A stretch of 64,000 bases of DNA from Neolewinella xylanilytica (GTDB lineage Bacteria > Bacteroidota > Bacteroidia > Chitinophagales > Saprospiraceae). The stretch is taken from positions 434,001-498,000 of the forward strand of contig NZ_PTJC01000006.1 of NCBI RefSeq assembly GCF_002934605.1, in the 5' to 3' direction. Under the pieces are notes generated by a model. It was not told the DNA's origin, searched no databases, and saw nothing but the letters and a program-made list of their open reading frames with translations. Shown here one piece after another: positions 8,495 to 17,558 of the stretch. Position 1 is the first letter of the stretch. Every line of letters begins with the position of its first letter. Position numbers and translations under genes: made by a program.

Positions 8495-11400
8495 ATGTTT
8501 GACGCTATAATTGCTTATTCCGTGCGGAATAAGCTGGTGATCGGAGTATTCGTCCTGGCGCTCATCGCTTGGGGCATCTTCTCCCTGCGGCAGATCCCCA
8601 TCGACGCCGTCCCCGACATCACCAACAACCAGGTGCAGGTCATCACGACCTCGCCGACCCTGGCCACCCAGGAGGTGGAACAGTTCATCACTACGCCGGT
8701 CGAACTGGCGCTGCAGAACCTGCAGGACCTCGTCGAGATCCGCTCCATCTCCCGCTTCGGGCTCTCCGTTGTGACGGTAGTCTTCGAAGAGGACACCGAC
8801 ATCTACCTCGGCCGGCAGCTCGTCAGCGAGCACCTGCGGGAGGCCGAAGCCGATATTCCCCCCGGACTCGGCACTCCGGAAATGGCCCCCATCTCTACCG
8901 GTCTCGGTGAGATCTACCAGTATGTGCTGGCGGTAGCGCCCGGCTACGAGGACCGCTACTCCGCTATGGAATTGCGGACTATGCAGGACTGGATCGTCAG
9001 CCGCCAGCTCTCCGGCATCGAAGGGGTGGTGGAGGTTAACACCATGGGAGGTAGCCTAAAGCAGTACGAAGTAGCCGTAGACCCCGACCAGCTTAAAGCC
9101 ATGGGCGTTACGATTCCGGAAGTCTTCGCCGCCCTCGAGAACAGCAACGAGAATACCGGCGGCGCCTACATCGAAAAGAATCCCCGCACCTACTACATCC
9201 GCACCAACGGCATCGCCGGCAGCCTGGAGGACATCCGGAACATCGTCGTAGCCGTGCGTGCCGGCCGGCCGATCCTGGTAAATGACGTGGCTACCGTAGG
9301 CTTCGGCTCCGCGCCCCGTTACGGTGCCCTGGTGCGCAACGGGGAAGAAGCCGTGGGCGGCCGGGTGATGATGCTGCGCGGCGCCAACTCCGCCGCCGTA
9401 ACCGAACGGGTGCGGGAGCGGGTGAAACAGGTACAAAAATCGCTGCCCGAAGGCGTCACCATCGAACCGTACTTGGTACGGGATAAGCTGGTCTCCAGCG
9501 CCATGCGCACCGTGGCCACCAACTTGATCGAGGGCGGACTGATCGTCGTATTTATCCTCGTGCTGCTGCTCGGCAACTGGCGCGCCGGCCTCATCGTCGC
9601 TTCCGTCATCCCGCTGGCGATGCTCTTCGCCATCTCCATGATGAACGTACTGGGCATCTCCGCCAACCTGATGAGCCTGGGCGCCATCGACTTCGGCCTG
9701 ATCGTCGACGGCGCCGTCATCATCGTGGAGGCGATCGTACACCGCCTGCACGGGAGCCGACAGACGCAGGCGGGTACCCGGCTCACTCAGGGTGAAATGG
9801 ACCGCGAAGTCACCACCGCATCCGTCAAGATCCGCAGTTCGGCCGCCTTCGGGGAGATCATCATTTTGCTCGTATACCTGCCGATCCTGGCCCTGGTGGG
9901 CATCGAGGGGAAGATGTTCCGGCCCATGGCGCAGACCGTCATGCTGGCCATCGCCGGGGCGCTGATCCTGTCGCTTACCTACGTCCCGGCCATGTCGGCG
10001 CTCTTCCTCAGCAAGCGGATCACCGTTAAGCGGACCGTCGCCGATCGCATCATCGGCTTTTTCCAGCGGCTGTACGCACCGGTTCTGCGAATGGCCTTGC
10101 GCTTCCGGGTGGCCACCGTCGCGGTCATTCTTGCCCTGTTTCTGATCAGTGTCTGGCAGTTTACCCGGCTTGGCGGGGAATTTATTCCCACGCTGGAAGA
10201 GGGTGACCTGGCCATGCAGCAAATCCTGCCACCGGGAACTTCCCTCGCACAGAGCATCGAACTGACCAAACGGGTGCAGCAACGCATTCTGGAGGAAATT
10301 CCCGAAGTGACGGAAGTGGTCACCGCCATCGGATCGGCCGAGATTCCTACCGACCCTATGCCGGTGGAGACGGGCGACTACACTTTCGTCATGGCCCCCC
10401 GAGCGGAGTGGGTCACCGCCCCCGATCGCCAGGCGATGTTCGAGGCCATTGAAGAAGTGCTGGCGATCTTCCCCGGGGTTGGGCTCGAATTTTCCCAACC
10501 CATTCAGCTCCGTTTCAACGAACTGATGACCGGTGCCAAGGCCGACATCGCCATCAAGCTTTACGGCCCCGACGTCGACCTTGCCTACCGGAAGGCGCGG
10601 GAAGCCGAGTCCATCATCGCCGGCCTGCCGGGTACCGGCACGGTCACGGTGGAGCAGACGACGGGTATGCCCCAGATCGTGGTCGACTTCGACTACCCGA
10701 AGCTGGCCCAGTACGGGCTGCAGGTGCGCGACGTTAACCGCATCATCGCCGCCGCCTTCGCGGGAGCCACGGCGGGAACGGTCTACGAGAATGAGCGGCG
10801 CTTCGACCTGACCGTCCGCCTGCGCGAAGCGAATCGGAGCGGCATCGACGATGTTGCCAACCTGTACATCCCGCTGCCGGGGGGCGGCCAGGTTCCCCTC
10901 CGCGAACTCGCCCGGGTGCAACTCGTCGACGCTCCCATGCAGATCAGCCGCGAGAATACCAACCGGCGTACCGTCATCGGGGTCAACGTGGGCGACACCG
11001 ACGTCGAAACCCTGGTGGAGGATATCCAGCAAGCCCTGGACGAGCAGCTCGACCTCCCCGCCGGCTACTACCTGACCTACGGCGGGCAATTCGAAAACCT
11101 GCAGGCGGCCAGTGCCCGGCTAGCCGTTGCCGTGCCGGTGGCCCTGGCGCTGATCTTCGTCCTGCTGTACTTCACCTTCGGCAGCTTTTCTCAGGCCACG
11201 CTGATCTTCGTGGCCATCCCACTGGCGGCCATCGGCGGGGTGTGGGCGCTGGAGTTGCGCGGCATGCCCTTCAGCATTTCGGCGGGTATCGGCTTCATCG
11301 CGCTCTTCGGCGTGGCGGTACTCAACGGCATCGTGCTGGTGGGTTACTTCAATCAGCTCAAAGCGGAGGGTTGGCAGGACATTCGCGGCCGCATCGTGGA

Positions 11401-12808
11401 GGGCACGCGGGTACGGCTGCGGCCCGTGATCATGACGGCGGCGGTAGCATCGCTCGGCTTTCTGCCCATGGCCCTTTCAAATTCCGGCGGGGCGGAGGTG
11501 CAGCGTCCCCTGGCGACCGTCGTGATCGGCGGACTGGTGACGGCCACCTTCCTCACGCTGGTGATTTTGCCGATCGGGTACTACTGGCTGGAGCGGTGGC
11601 AGGAACGGCGAATGAGCCGGAAACAACTCTTGGTGTTGCTACCGCTATTGCTCTGCAGTTTGGGCGCCGGAGCGCAGGAGCAACGCGTATCCGTCGATGA
11701 GGCCATCCGGCTGGCCGAGGCGAACAACCCCGGTCTCGAGGCCGCCGACCGCCTCACGGCCCGCAACCAGGCGCTTACCGATCTTCCCTACGCCCCGGGC
11801 ACGACCGACCTGAGTTACAACGGCGACGGGCTCTTCCGGGAAAACAACCAGCGGGTCAACCAGCTTAGCGTGCTGCAACGCTTCGACCACCCCGGAGCTA
11901 TTCGGGCCGCTAACGCCGTACAGGATGCCGTGGTGGCCGGCAACGTCGCCGCCCGGGAGCTCACCCTGTCCGAACTGCGGCTGTCGATCCGAAGCCTGTA
12001 CGGTCGCCTGCAGTACCACGAGGCCCTGCACCTCCACTACCTGGATCTGCTCGATACCTACGTGGCGTACTACCGGATCGCGGCGTCGCGGGCCAATGCC
12101 GGGGCGGCCAGTCGACTGGACGTCCTCCGCATCGAAGCCGAACGCGACGCCGTGCGCCAGCTCGACGATGCGAACCGGATCACGTTGCAAGGATTGCAAC
12201 GGCAACTTACCCTCCTGACGGAGACCGACGGCCTGCTTCCCTCGGATAGCCTGAGGCTGCTGACCACGGATCCGGCCGCCGAGCTGGCTCCGGAACTAAA
12301 CCCCACCGTAGCCCTGGCCCGGGAGCGGGTAGCGCAGTCGCGGGCGGCGATCGGCGTCACCGCCGCGGAAACCCTGCCGACCTTCCGGCTGGGGTACTCC
12401 GGCCAGCAGTTCACCCAGAGTGGCTACCTCAGCGGACTGGAAGCCGGCGTAGCGCTGCAACTTTTCACCGGGCCCAACCGCCGCCGCGTCGAAGCCCGTC
12501 GCGTGGACGTGGAGGTGGCCGAGGCCCAACTGGAAAATACCCGCCTGACTTACTCCCGGGAAGTAGCTGATCTCACGAGCGAACTCCAACGCACGGCCGA
12601 TAACGTTGCCTTCTTCCGGGAGCGGCGGGAGGGCGTGATCGCCGAATTGCTGCGCGTCACCCGCCTCAATTATCAGGCCGGACAACTGGGCTACCTGGAG
12701 GTGCTTGATGCCCTGCGCAGCCTGGCGGATACCCGTCAGTCGCTGCTTACCGAAACCCTTACCCACAACCTGGCCGTGTACCGGCTGCAATATTTGCGCA
12801 ATGAATAG
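8495..12808 (+). CDS. czcA: CzcA-type RND metal efflux pump fused to a CzcC/TolC-like outer-membrane domain
   Basis: 1437 residues. Residues 1 to about 1038 are a complete heavy-metal-efflux RND pump: two sets of membrane helices, two periplasmic loops, and helix 4 motif GAIDFGLIVDGAVIIVE, which marks the divalent-cation (Zn/Co/Cd) subgroup and differs from the Cus type. At Met1040 (base 11612) a fresh signal peptide-like segment begins (MSRKQLLVLLPLLLC), followed by a TolC/CzcC-family domain of about 380 residues (VDEAIRLAEANNPGLEA, repeated helical hairpins). No stop separates the two parts. Fusions of this layout are known in Bacteroidota. Proton-driven export from periplasm to outside is expected. 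The czcB gene follows directly. Confidence 0.93.
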   Translation: MFDAIIAYSVRNKLVIGVFVLALIAWGIFSLRQIPIDAVPDITNNQVQVITTSPTLATQEVEQFITTPVELALQNLQDLVEIRSISRFGLSVVTVVFEEDTDIYLGRQLVSEHLREAEADIPPGLGTPEMAPISTGLGEIYQYVLAVAPGYEDRYSAMELRTMQDWIVSRQLSGIEGVVEVNTMGGSLKQYEVAVDPDQLKAMGVTIPEVFAALENSNENTGGAYIEKNPRTYYIRTNGIAGSLEDIRNIVVAVRAGRPILVNDVATVGFGSAPRYGALVRNGEEAVGGRVMMLRGANSAAVTERVRERVKQVQKSLPEGVTIEPYLVRDKLVSSAMRTVATNLIEGGLIVVFILVLLLGNWRAGLIVASVIPLAMLFAISMMNVLGISANLMSLGAIDFGLIVDGAVIIVEAIVHRLHGSRQTQAGTRLTQGEMDREVTTASVKIRSSAAFGEIIILLVYLPILALVGIEGKMFRPMAQTVMLAIAGALILSLTYVPAMSALFLSKRITVKRTVADRIIGFFQRLYAPVLRMALRFRVATVAVILALFLISVWQFTRLGGEFIPTLEEGDLAMQQILPPGTSLAQSIELTKRVQQRILEEIPEVTEVVTAIGSAEIPTDPMPVETGDYTFVMAPRAEWVTAPDRQAMFEAIEEVLAIFPGVGLEFSQPIQLRFNELMTGAKADIAIKLYGPDVDLAYRKAREAESIIAGLPGTGTVTVEQTTGMPQIVVDFDYPKLAQYGLQVRDVNRIIAAAFAGATAGTVYENERRFDLTVRLREANRSGIDDVANLYIPLPGGGQVPLRELARVQLVDAPMQISRENTNRRTVIGVNVGDTDVETLVEDIQQALDEQLDLPAGYYLTYGGQFENLQAASARLAVAVPVALALIFVLLYFTFGSFSQATLIFVAIPLAAIGGVWALELRGMPFSISAGIGFIALFGVAVLNGIVLVGYFNQLKAEGWQDIRGRIVEGTRVRLRPVIMTAAVASLGFLPMALSNSGGAEVQRPLATVVIGGLVTATFLTLVILPIGYYWLERWQERRMSRKQLLVLLPLLLCSLGAGAQEQRVSVDEAIRLAEANNPGLEAADRLTARNQALTDLPYAPGTTDLSYNGDGLFRENNQRVNQLSVLQRFDHPGAIRAANAVQDAVVAGNVAARELTLSELRLSIRSLYGRLQYHEALHLHYLDLLDTYVAYYRIAASRANAGAASRLDVLRIEAERDAVRQLDDANRITLQGLQRQLTLLTETDGLLPSDSLRLLTTDPAAELAPELNPTVALARERVAQSRAAIGVTAAETLPTFRLGYSGQQFTQSGYLSGLEAGVALQLFTGPNRRRVEARRVDVEVAEAQLENTRLTYSREVADLTSELQRTADNVAFFRERREGVIAELLRVTRLNYQAGQLGYLEVLDALRSLADTRQSLLTETLTHNLAVYRLQYLRNE

Positions 12809-12887
12809 CTTACGACTTCTTACCGGTGGTAGTTTCGTTTTCAACCGGCTTCCTCTCCCTACGCGCCGTTTGGGTGAAGGGTCCCAA

Positions 12888-14120
12888 ATGGACAGCACCG
12901 GGCGGCCAAAACCGGTCCTTATTTCGAGCCAAGTTGCTCGTTACCTGTTCGCGATCCTGTTGACGGGAACGCTTTCCACCTGCGCCCCGTCGCCCGAACC
13001 CTCCGCGGAAAGCGAACACGAAGACCACGGCAATCACGATGAGCACGACGACCACGAGGAAGGCATCCGCCTGAGCCCGGAGCAGATCGCGGCGATGGAC
13101 ATCCGCTTCGGCACGCTCCGGGAAATGAAACTGAACGATTACCTCACCGCTACCGGGTCGCTGGGCCTGCCGCCGAATGCTTACGCCTCAGTGAGTGCGC
13201 GCGCCAGCGGATTCGTACGCGACGTGGCCAATTACGTGGAGGGCGACTACGTGGAGCAAGGGGCGGTGCTGGGCTACCTGGAGAATCCCGATTTCATTGA
13301 CCTCCAACAGCGCTACCTCGAGGTGAAGGCGGAACTGCAATACCTGACGCAGGACCTCGCCCGCCAGCAGCAACTCTACGCCGACAGCGCGGGGGTGCTC
13401 AATACCGTACAGCAGCTTGAATCGCGGGTTGCCGCTCGCCGGGCCACGCTCGCCGGACTGCGGGAGCGACTGGAATACCTGGGGATGCAGCCGGACGGGG
13501 TGACTCCGGAAAGTATTCAACAGCGGATAACGGTATTCTCCCCGCGCTCGGGCTACATCACTACGATTTCCCTGCACGACGGCATGTACGTGGAGCCCAG
13601 TACCCAGCTTATGGAGCTGATTGACGAGGAGCACTTGCACCTGGAGCTGGACGTATTCGAACGCGACATCGGTAAGGTAGAGAAGGGGCAGCGGGTCACG
13701 TACCGCATTCCGTCCTTGAGCAACGAGCCCTACACGGCCGAGATCCACGTGATCGGGAAGGAGTTCAACGCCGAGAACAAGACCGTTCGGGTACACGCCC
13801 ACCTGCAGGGGGAGCAGCCGCCCTTCATTCGCGACCGCTTCGCCGAAGCCCGCATCTGGCTCGACGACGCAACGGTGACCGCCCTGCCGGAGGGCGCCGT
13901 GGTGCGGGAGGGAGAGTTGCATTACGTTTACGCCGCCGACAGCAGCGGGGTAGGAGCGCTGGCGTTCACCGCCCTGCGAGTAAATCCGGGCGTAACCGAA
14001 GCGGGGTATACGGCCGTGCGCTTCGTCGATCCGCTGCCCGAGGGAGTGCGCCTGGTGACGGAGGGGGCTTACTTCGTACAGGCGCAGGCGATGGCGTCGG
14101 AACTGGCGCACGAGCACTAG
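12888..14120 (+). CDS. czcB: RND efflux periplasmic adaptor (CzcB type), His-rich lipoprotein
   Basis: 410 residues from the ATG at 12888, which gives a lipoprotein signal (YLFAILLTGTLSTC, lipobox LSTC). An alternative ATG at 12801 overlaps the czcA stop and would be translationally coupled, but it adds 29 residues that do not look like a signal peptide. Next comes a His/Asp/Glu-rich metal-binding stretch (HEDHGNHDEHDDHEE), then a barrel-sandwich lipoyl half, a long alpha-hairpin (about 120-210), the second lipoyl half, a beta barrel and the membrane-proximal domain. It bridges the pump and the outer-membrane channel. The 3' end is followed by palindromes at 14131-14181. Confidence 0.9.
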   Translation: MDSTGRPKPVLISSQVARYLFAILLTGTLSTCAPSPEPSAESEHEDHGNHDEHDDHEEGIRLSPEQIAAMDIRFGTLREMKLNDYLTATGSLGLPPNAYASVSARASGFVRDVANYVEGDYVEQGAVLGYLENPDFIDLQQRYLEVKAELQYLTQDLARQQQLYADSAGVLNTVQQLESRVAARRATLAGLRERLEYLGMQPDGVTPESIQQRITVFSPRSGYITTISLHDGMYVEPSTQLMELIDEEHLHLELDVFERDIGKVEKGQRVTYRIPSLSNEPYTAEIHVIGKEFNAENKTVRVHAHLQGEQPPFIRDRFAEARIWLDDATVTALPEGAVVREGELHYVYAADSSGVGALAFTALRVNPGVTEAGYTAVRFVDPLPEGVRLVTEGAYFVQAQAMASELAHEH

Positions 14121-14130
14121 TTCACGGCCA

Positions 14131-14181
14131 CCTGACACATCGGATGTCTGACAAAACGGCAGGCCTGACACATCCGATGTC
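14131..14181. repeat. Pair of TGACACATC-type palindromes after czcB
   Basis: Two copies related to the 8023-8049 palindrome: CCTGACACATCGGATGTC at 14131-14148 and TGACACATCCGATGTC at 14166-14181. They lie 10 bp after the czcB stop and 52 bp before the next small gene. No T-run follows, so a canonical intrinsic terminator is unlikely. Confidence 0.75.
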
Positions 14182-14233
14182 TACTGCCGCGACGATCGTA
14201 CCTTATCCCCGAAAAATCTGATTCCCATCCCCC

Positions 14234-14428
14234 ATGGCCACACTATCGCATCCCTTCACCTTTGCCGACTTCGACGAAAAGTTCCCGGATTTCGAGCCCG
14301 AACTTCGTGACCAGGCCATCGAGATCGCCAACCAACTGCAGCGAGAACGACCGGACGCGTCGCGGGAAGAGATCGCCGGTCTGGCTTTACAACGGGCCCG
14401 GCACTGGTGGCTCGACCGGGCGGGGTAA
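14234..14428 (+). CDS. Small hypothetical protein between czcB and czcD
   Basis: 64 residues, soluble, predicted helical. The pattern LRDQAIEIANQLQRE...EEIAGLALQRARHWW resembles the short DUF2188/YdaT-like proteins, with an AIEIAN helix followed by a helix ending in AxxW, but the match is by eye only. It is co-oriented with the czc genes and 30 bp before czcD, which argues it is real. Role unknown. Confidence 0.55.
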   Translation: MATLSHPFTFADFDEKFPDFEPELRDQAIEIANQLQRERPDASREEIAGLALQRARHWWLDRAG

Positions 14429-14457
14429 TAATCCCGTAATTAAGCAGCCGAAGACCC

Positions 14458-15348
14458 ATGGCACACGACCATCACCACCATTCCGACCGGAATACCGTCG
14501 GCCTTGCCTTCTTCCTTAATCTAGGATTTACCATTATTGAGATCGTCGGCGGTTTCTGGACGGGTTCGATCGCTATTCTCTCGGATGCGCTCCACGATCT
14601 CGGCGACAGCTTCAGTCTGGGATTGGCCTGGTACTTCCAAGGGCTCGCGCGGAAGGAAAGGACCGCCGATTTCACCTTCGGTTACAAGCGGTTCAATACG
14701 TTGGGGGCGCTGATTACCGGCGTCATCCTCGTGGCCGGTTCGGTACTGATCCTGGCGCGGGCCATACCGGCGCTATGGAATCCCTCCGAGCCAAATGCCG
14801 GCGGGATGATCTGGCTGGCCGTATTGGGCGTGGCCGTCAACGGTGCCGCGGTGTTCCGCTTGCGCCAGGGCGGGGATAGCCTCAACGAGCGCGTGATCAC
14901 CTGGCATTTGCTGGAGGACGTACTCGGTTGGGTAGCCGTACTCATCGGCAGTGTGCTGATGTACTATTTCGATCTGCCGTGGATCGATCCGGCTTTATCC
15001 ATTGGGATTGCGATCTACATCCTCTACGGCGTCGTGCAACAGCTCTGGCGGGCGGGCCGCATCATCGTACAGGCGGCCCCGGAAGGTCTGGACTATGCCG
15101 CCCTCAAACGCGACATCAATCAAGTGGAAGGGGTGCGGAATGCCCACCACTTACACCTCTGGACGCTGGACGGCGAATACCACCTGGCCTCGGTTCACCT
15201 CGTCGTCGACGGGGCACGGGAGATGGATTCCCTCGCGGAGGTAAAGGATCGCGTGCGGAAATTGCTACAGGATGCGGGCGTAGCACACGCTACCCTGGAG
15301 CTCGAAACCGAAGGGGAACGGCAGGCTCACGGAAAACTACCTATTTAG
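14458..15348 (+). CDS. czcD: Cation diffusion facilitator, zinc type (CzcD/ZitB-like)
   Basis: 296 residues with a His-rich N-terminus (MAHDHHHHSD), six membrane helices and a C-terminal cytoplasmic domain of about 80 residues. The helix 2 site is ALHDLGDS (H46 and D50) and the helix 5 site is WHLLED, the HxxxD pairs typical of zinc/cobalt CDF proteins. It exchanges cytoplasmic Zn2+ for protons, feeding the periplasm from which the CzcABC-type system exports. It closes the + strand zinc-type locus. Confidence 0.92.
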   Translation: MAHDHHHHSDRNTVGLAFFLNLGFTIIEIVGGFWTGSIAILSDALHDLGDSFSLGLAWYFQGLARKERTADFTFGYKRFNTLGALITGVILVAGSVLILARAIPALWNPSEPNAGGMIWLAVLGVAVNGAAVFRLRQGGDSLNERVITWHLLEDVLGWVAVLIGSVLMYYFDLPWIDPALSIGIAIYILYGVVQQLWRAGRIIVQAAPEGLDYAALKRDINQVEGVRNAHHLHLWTLDGEYHLASVHLVVDGAREMDSLAEVKDRVRKLLQDAGVAHATLELETEGERQAHGKLPI

Positions 15349-15380
15349 GCGACCGGGATTAATTTTTGCGGCGGTTAATT

Positions 15381-15388
15381 TACCTTTG
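15381..15388 (+). promoter_or_regulatory. Bacteroidota -7 promoter element TACCTTTG
   Basis: Exact TAnnTTTG match ending 5 nt before the GNAT start codon at 15393. Transcription would begin almost at the ATG, which implies a leaderless mRNA. Confidence 0.6.
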
Positions 15389-15392
15389 GCAC

Positions 15393-15932
15393 ATGCACTC
15401 CCCCCTGACGGAGCCCCAGTTTGTGCCGGTCACGGCCGCGGACCAGCCGGCCCTATTCGATCTGATGCAGAAAATTTACCCGCCCGTCTACGCCTACCTC
15501 TGGCCGGACGGCGGACAATGGTACCTGGAAAGCCAGTACGGTAAGGAAAACTTTGACCGGGAGATGGCGGACGACCGGGCCGACTACCGATTCATTTTCC
15601 ACGGGGGCATCCCGGTCGGCATCGTGCGTAGCGTTCGGGATGTAAGCTGTCCCGATTGCCCGGAGGAGCCGGCAACCAAATTGCACCGCCTCTATCTGGA
15701 CCCCGCTACTCACGGCAGGGGATTCGGTAAGCAAGCGGTAAAGCGACTCTTAAATACCTGCCGGAGGCGAGGCGATCGTTGCCTGTGGCTGGAAGCGATG
15801 GATTCGGCGGAAAGCTCGTTAGCCTTTTACGTGGGAACGGGCTTCAGCCGGGGCGGGCATTTTACCCTGGATATGCCGCGGATGTATCCGGCGCAGCGGG
15901 GCATGTACCGGTATTACCGGATGCTCGATTAG
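15393..15932 (+). CDS. GNAT family N-acetyltransferase
   Basis: 179 residues from the ATG at 15393; the frame is open to 15366, but the promoter element at 15381-15388 rules out the longer version. The acetyl-CoA pyrophosphate loop is visible: KLHRLYLDPATHGRGFGKQAV (motif A, [RQ]xxGx[GA]). It is followed by LWLEAMDSAESSLAFYVGTGF, the usual motif B ending in YxxxGF. The substrate is unknown. It is transcribed from its own promoter and is not obviously part of the czc locus. Confidence 0.88.
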   Translation: MHSPLTEPQFVPVTAADQPALFDLMQKIYPPVYAYLWPDGGQWYLESQYGKENFDREMADDRADYRFIFHGGIPVGIVRSVRDVSCPDCPEEPATKLHRLYLDPATHGRGFGKQAVKRLLNTCRRRGDRCLWLEAMDSAESSLAFYVGTGFSRGGHFTLDMPRMYPAQRGMYRYYRMLD

Positions 15933-15941
15933 CCGGGAGGG

Positions 15942-16280
15942 CTAATTCCACATCGTTCCGTCCAGACCGACTACGGTTCCCATCCAAAGCGCGACCAGGA
16001 GGCCCAGTCCGCAAACGAGCCAGACCAGGAAGCGCGGCCATTCCCAGCTTACCAGCAAACGGAACGTATAGTACGCCACACCAGCACCCGCCGCGCCGGC
16101 CAGTGGAGCTACGATTAGCGGTCGCACTCGCCAGTCCGGACCCCAGGCCGGATTCGGATGGTCGACTCCGAAAACGAAGGTTGTGATCAAGGCAAAGCCG
16201 AGGCAGGCCCCCAGCAGGCAAGCCATACCCAGACCACGGCGGGGATGAGCGGGTACGGGAGAAGTAGCAACGTCTGACAT
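15942..16280 (-). CDS. Small membrane protein of unknown function
   Basis: 112 residues with three clear hydrophobic segments: LGMACLLGACLGFALIT, RPLIVAPLAGAAGAGVAY and FLVWLVCGLGLLVALWMG. WGPDWRVRPLIVAPL between helices 1 and 2 resembles short Bacteroidota membrane proteins often labelled potassium-transporter-like, which is not evidence of function. It has its own -7 element on the minus strand (16304-16311) and converges with the GNAT gene, 9 bp apart. Confidence 0.7.
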   Translation of the reverse strand: MSDVATSPVPAHPRRGLGMACLLGACLGFALITTFVFGVDHPNPAWGPDWRVRPLIVAPLAGAAGAGVAYYTFRLLVSWEWPRFLVWLVCGLGLLVALWMGTVVGLDGTMWN

Positions 16281-16303
16281 AATAATCTATTTTAAAGAAC
16301 TTT

Positions 16304-16311
16304 CAAAAGTA
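16304..16311 (-). promoter_or_regulatory. -7 promoter element TACTTTTG (minus strand)
   Basis: Reads TACTTTTG on the minus strand, about 24 nt upstream of the start codon at 16280, an exact TAnnTTTG match in an AT-rich pocket. Confidence 0.55.
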
Positions 16312-16424
16312 AAGTTATTGCCTGTTTTCTTTATTTGCAAGTCCCCTGTTCATTTTCCTGATTCGGAGGAACTGTCTTGTAAATGGGTAGGATAGGAGAA
16401 TTGGGCGGCTGGCGGGACCGATGC

Positions 16425-17372
16425 TCACGCACCTTGCGGCGACGGTAAGACTTTATCGAATATTCGAATCGCCAGCTGGGCAAAGGGCAAAAAGACCAGC
16501 ACCCCGCCCAGGTTGAACAGCAGGTGGCCGTTGGCGATGTGGTTGTCGATCCCCTGTCCGCTACTGATCCACTCCACGGCCTGTACGAAAGGGGTGAATA
16601 ACAGCAGGCCGAGGACAATGGTGAAGAAGTTGAAAACCAGGTGAAAGATGCCCGCCTTCAAGGCCTCCCGTCCGCCCCCGAGGGTAGCGAGCAGGGTGTC
16701 CGAACAGGTGCCCAGTTCCGCTCCCAGCATCACGGCCAGTCCGCCGGCCACCGAAATCAGGTCCTGTTTACCGAGGACGATGGCCAGACCGACGGTTGCG
16801 CTGCTGCTCTGGATGATCAGCGTGATGAGGCCGCCGACGGCCGCCCCCCGGTACGGGTTGTTTAGTTTGGCAATCCATTCCTCGAAGCCCGCGCTGTCCT
16901 TGAGAGCCTCCACGGAAGATTCCATTAAAAACAAGCCGAAGAATAGCAAGCCGAGGTACAGCACGATCTGTCCGCCCAGCCGCCATCGTTCGTCATTGGC
17001 GATCATGAAAATGGCCAGTCCTAATACGATGGCCACGTAGCTGTACGCCGCAATGTCCAAGGCAATCAACTGACTGGAGAAGGTCGTACCGATATTCGCC
17101 CCGAGGATGAGGCCTACGGCGTGGCGAAAGTCCAGGGCTCCCGCATTGATGAAGACGATTGCCAGGATAATGGCCGCCGAGGAAGAACCCAAAATGAGGG
17201 TGACCAGGGTGCCGATTACCACCGCCCCTAGCAAATGTCGGGTATACTTCTTGACGATATCCCGGGCATCGTCGGTGAAAGCGGCGCGCAGGTGGGAGGA
17301 TAACTCCCCAATGGCGTGGATGAACAGGCCCAGGCCGCCGACGAGTAGGGGGACGTTAAGTAGTTCGAGCAT
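16425..17372 (-). CDS. Na/Pi cotransporter family protein (NptA/PhoU-less type)
   Basis: 315 residues, about eight membrane helices in two inverted halves. The second repeat has the signature QSSSATVGLAI. The first repeat reads LGSSSAAIILAI, so the usual Gln is replaced by Gly. GANIGTT and GAELGTC are the paired post-motif segments. The C-terminal PhoU-like domain seen in longer homologues is missing. Expected role: sodium-coupled phosphate movement across the inner membrane. The Gln to Gly change could alter substrate handling. It lies just downstream (in minus-strand order) of the copper locus pseudogene. Confidence 0.87.
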   Translation of the reverse strand: MLELLNVPLLVGGLGLFIHAIGELSSHLRAAFTDDARDIVKKYTRHLLGAVVIGTLVTLILGSSSAAIILAIVFINAGALDFRHAVGLILGANIGTTFSSQLIALDIAAYSYVAIVLGLAIFMIANDERWRLGGQIVLYLGLLFFGLFLMESSVEALKDSAGFEEWIAKLNNPYRGAAVGGLITLIIQSSSATVGLAIVLGKQDLISVAGGLAVMLGAELGTCSDTLLATLGGGREALKAGIFHLVFNFFTIVLGLLLFTPFVQAVEWISSGQGIDNHIANGHLLFNLGGVLVFLPFAQLAIRIFDKVLPSPQGA

Positions 17373-17558
17373 AGTGCAGGATTATACCAGGAAACGGATT
17401 TCCCGCACCGCAATCAAGCCCAACACCGACCTCGATAAAAACTTAATGCCCGGTTAACTTGCGCCCTTACCGGAGGTCACCTAGTTAACCTGGCGAATCC
17501 TACACCAGAATCTTCAACACTAACCTCCCGCCAACCAAGCATAGCTCAGCATCGCCAG

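Noticed and set aside
9056-11089. 677-codon open frame antisense to czcA
   Set aside because: Strongly biased His/Gly/Asp composition with no domain, fully opposite a clear RND pump; a by-product of GC-rich codon usage.
12705-12887. Longer starts for czcB (12705 or 12801)
   Set aside because: 12705 lies deep within czcA. 12801 is possible as a coupled start but puts 29 non-signal residues before the lipoprotein signal; kept only as an alternative.
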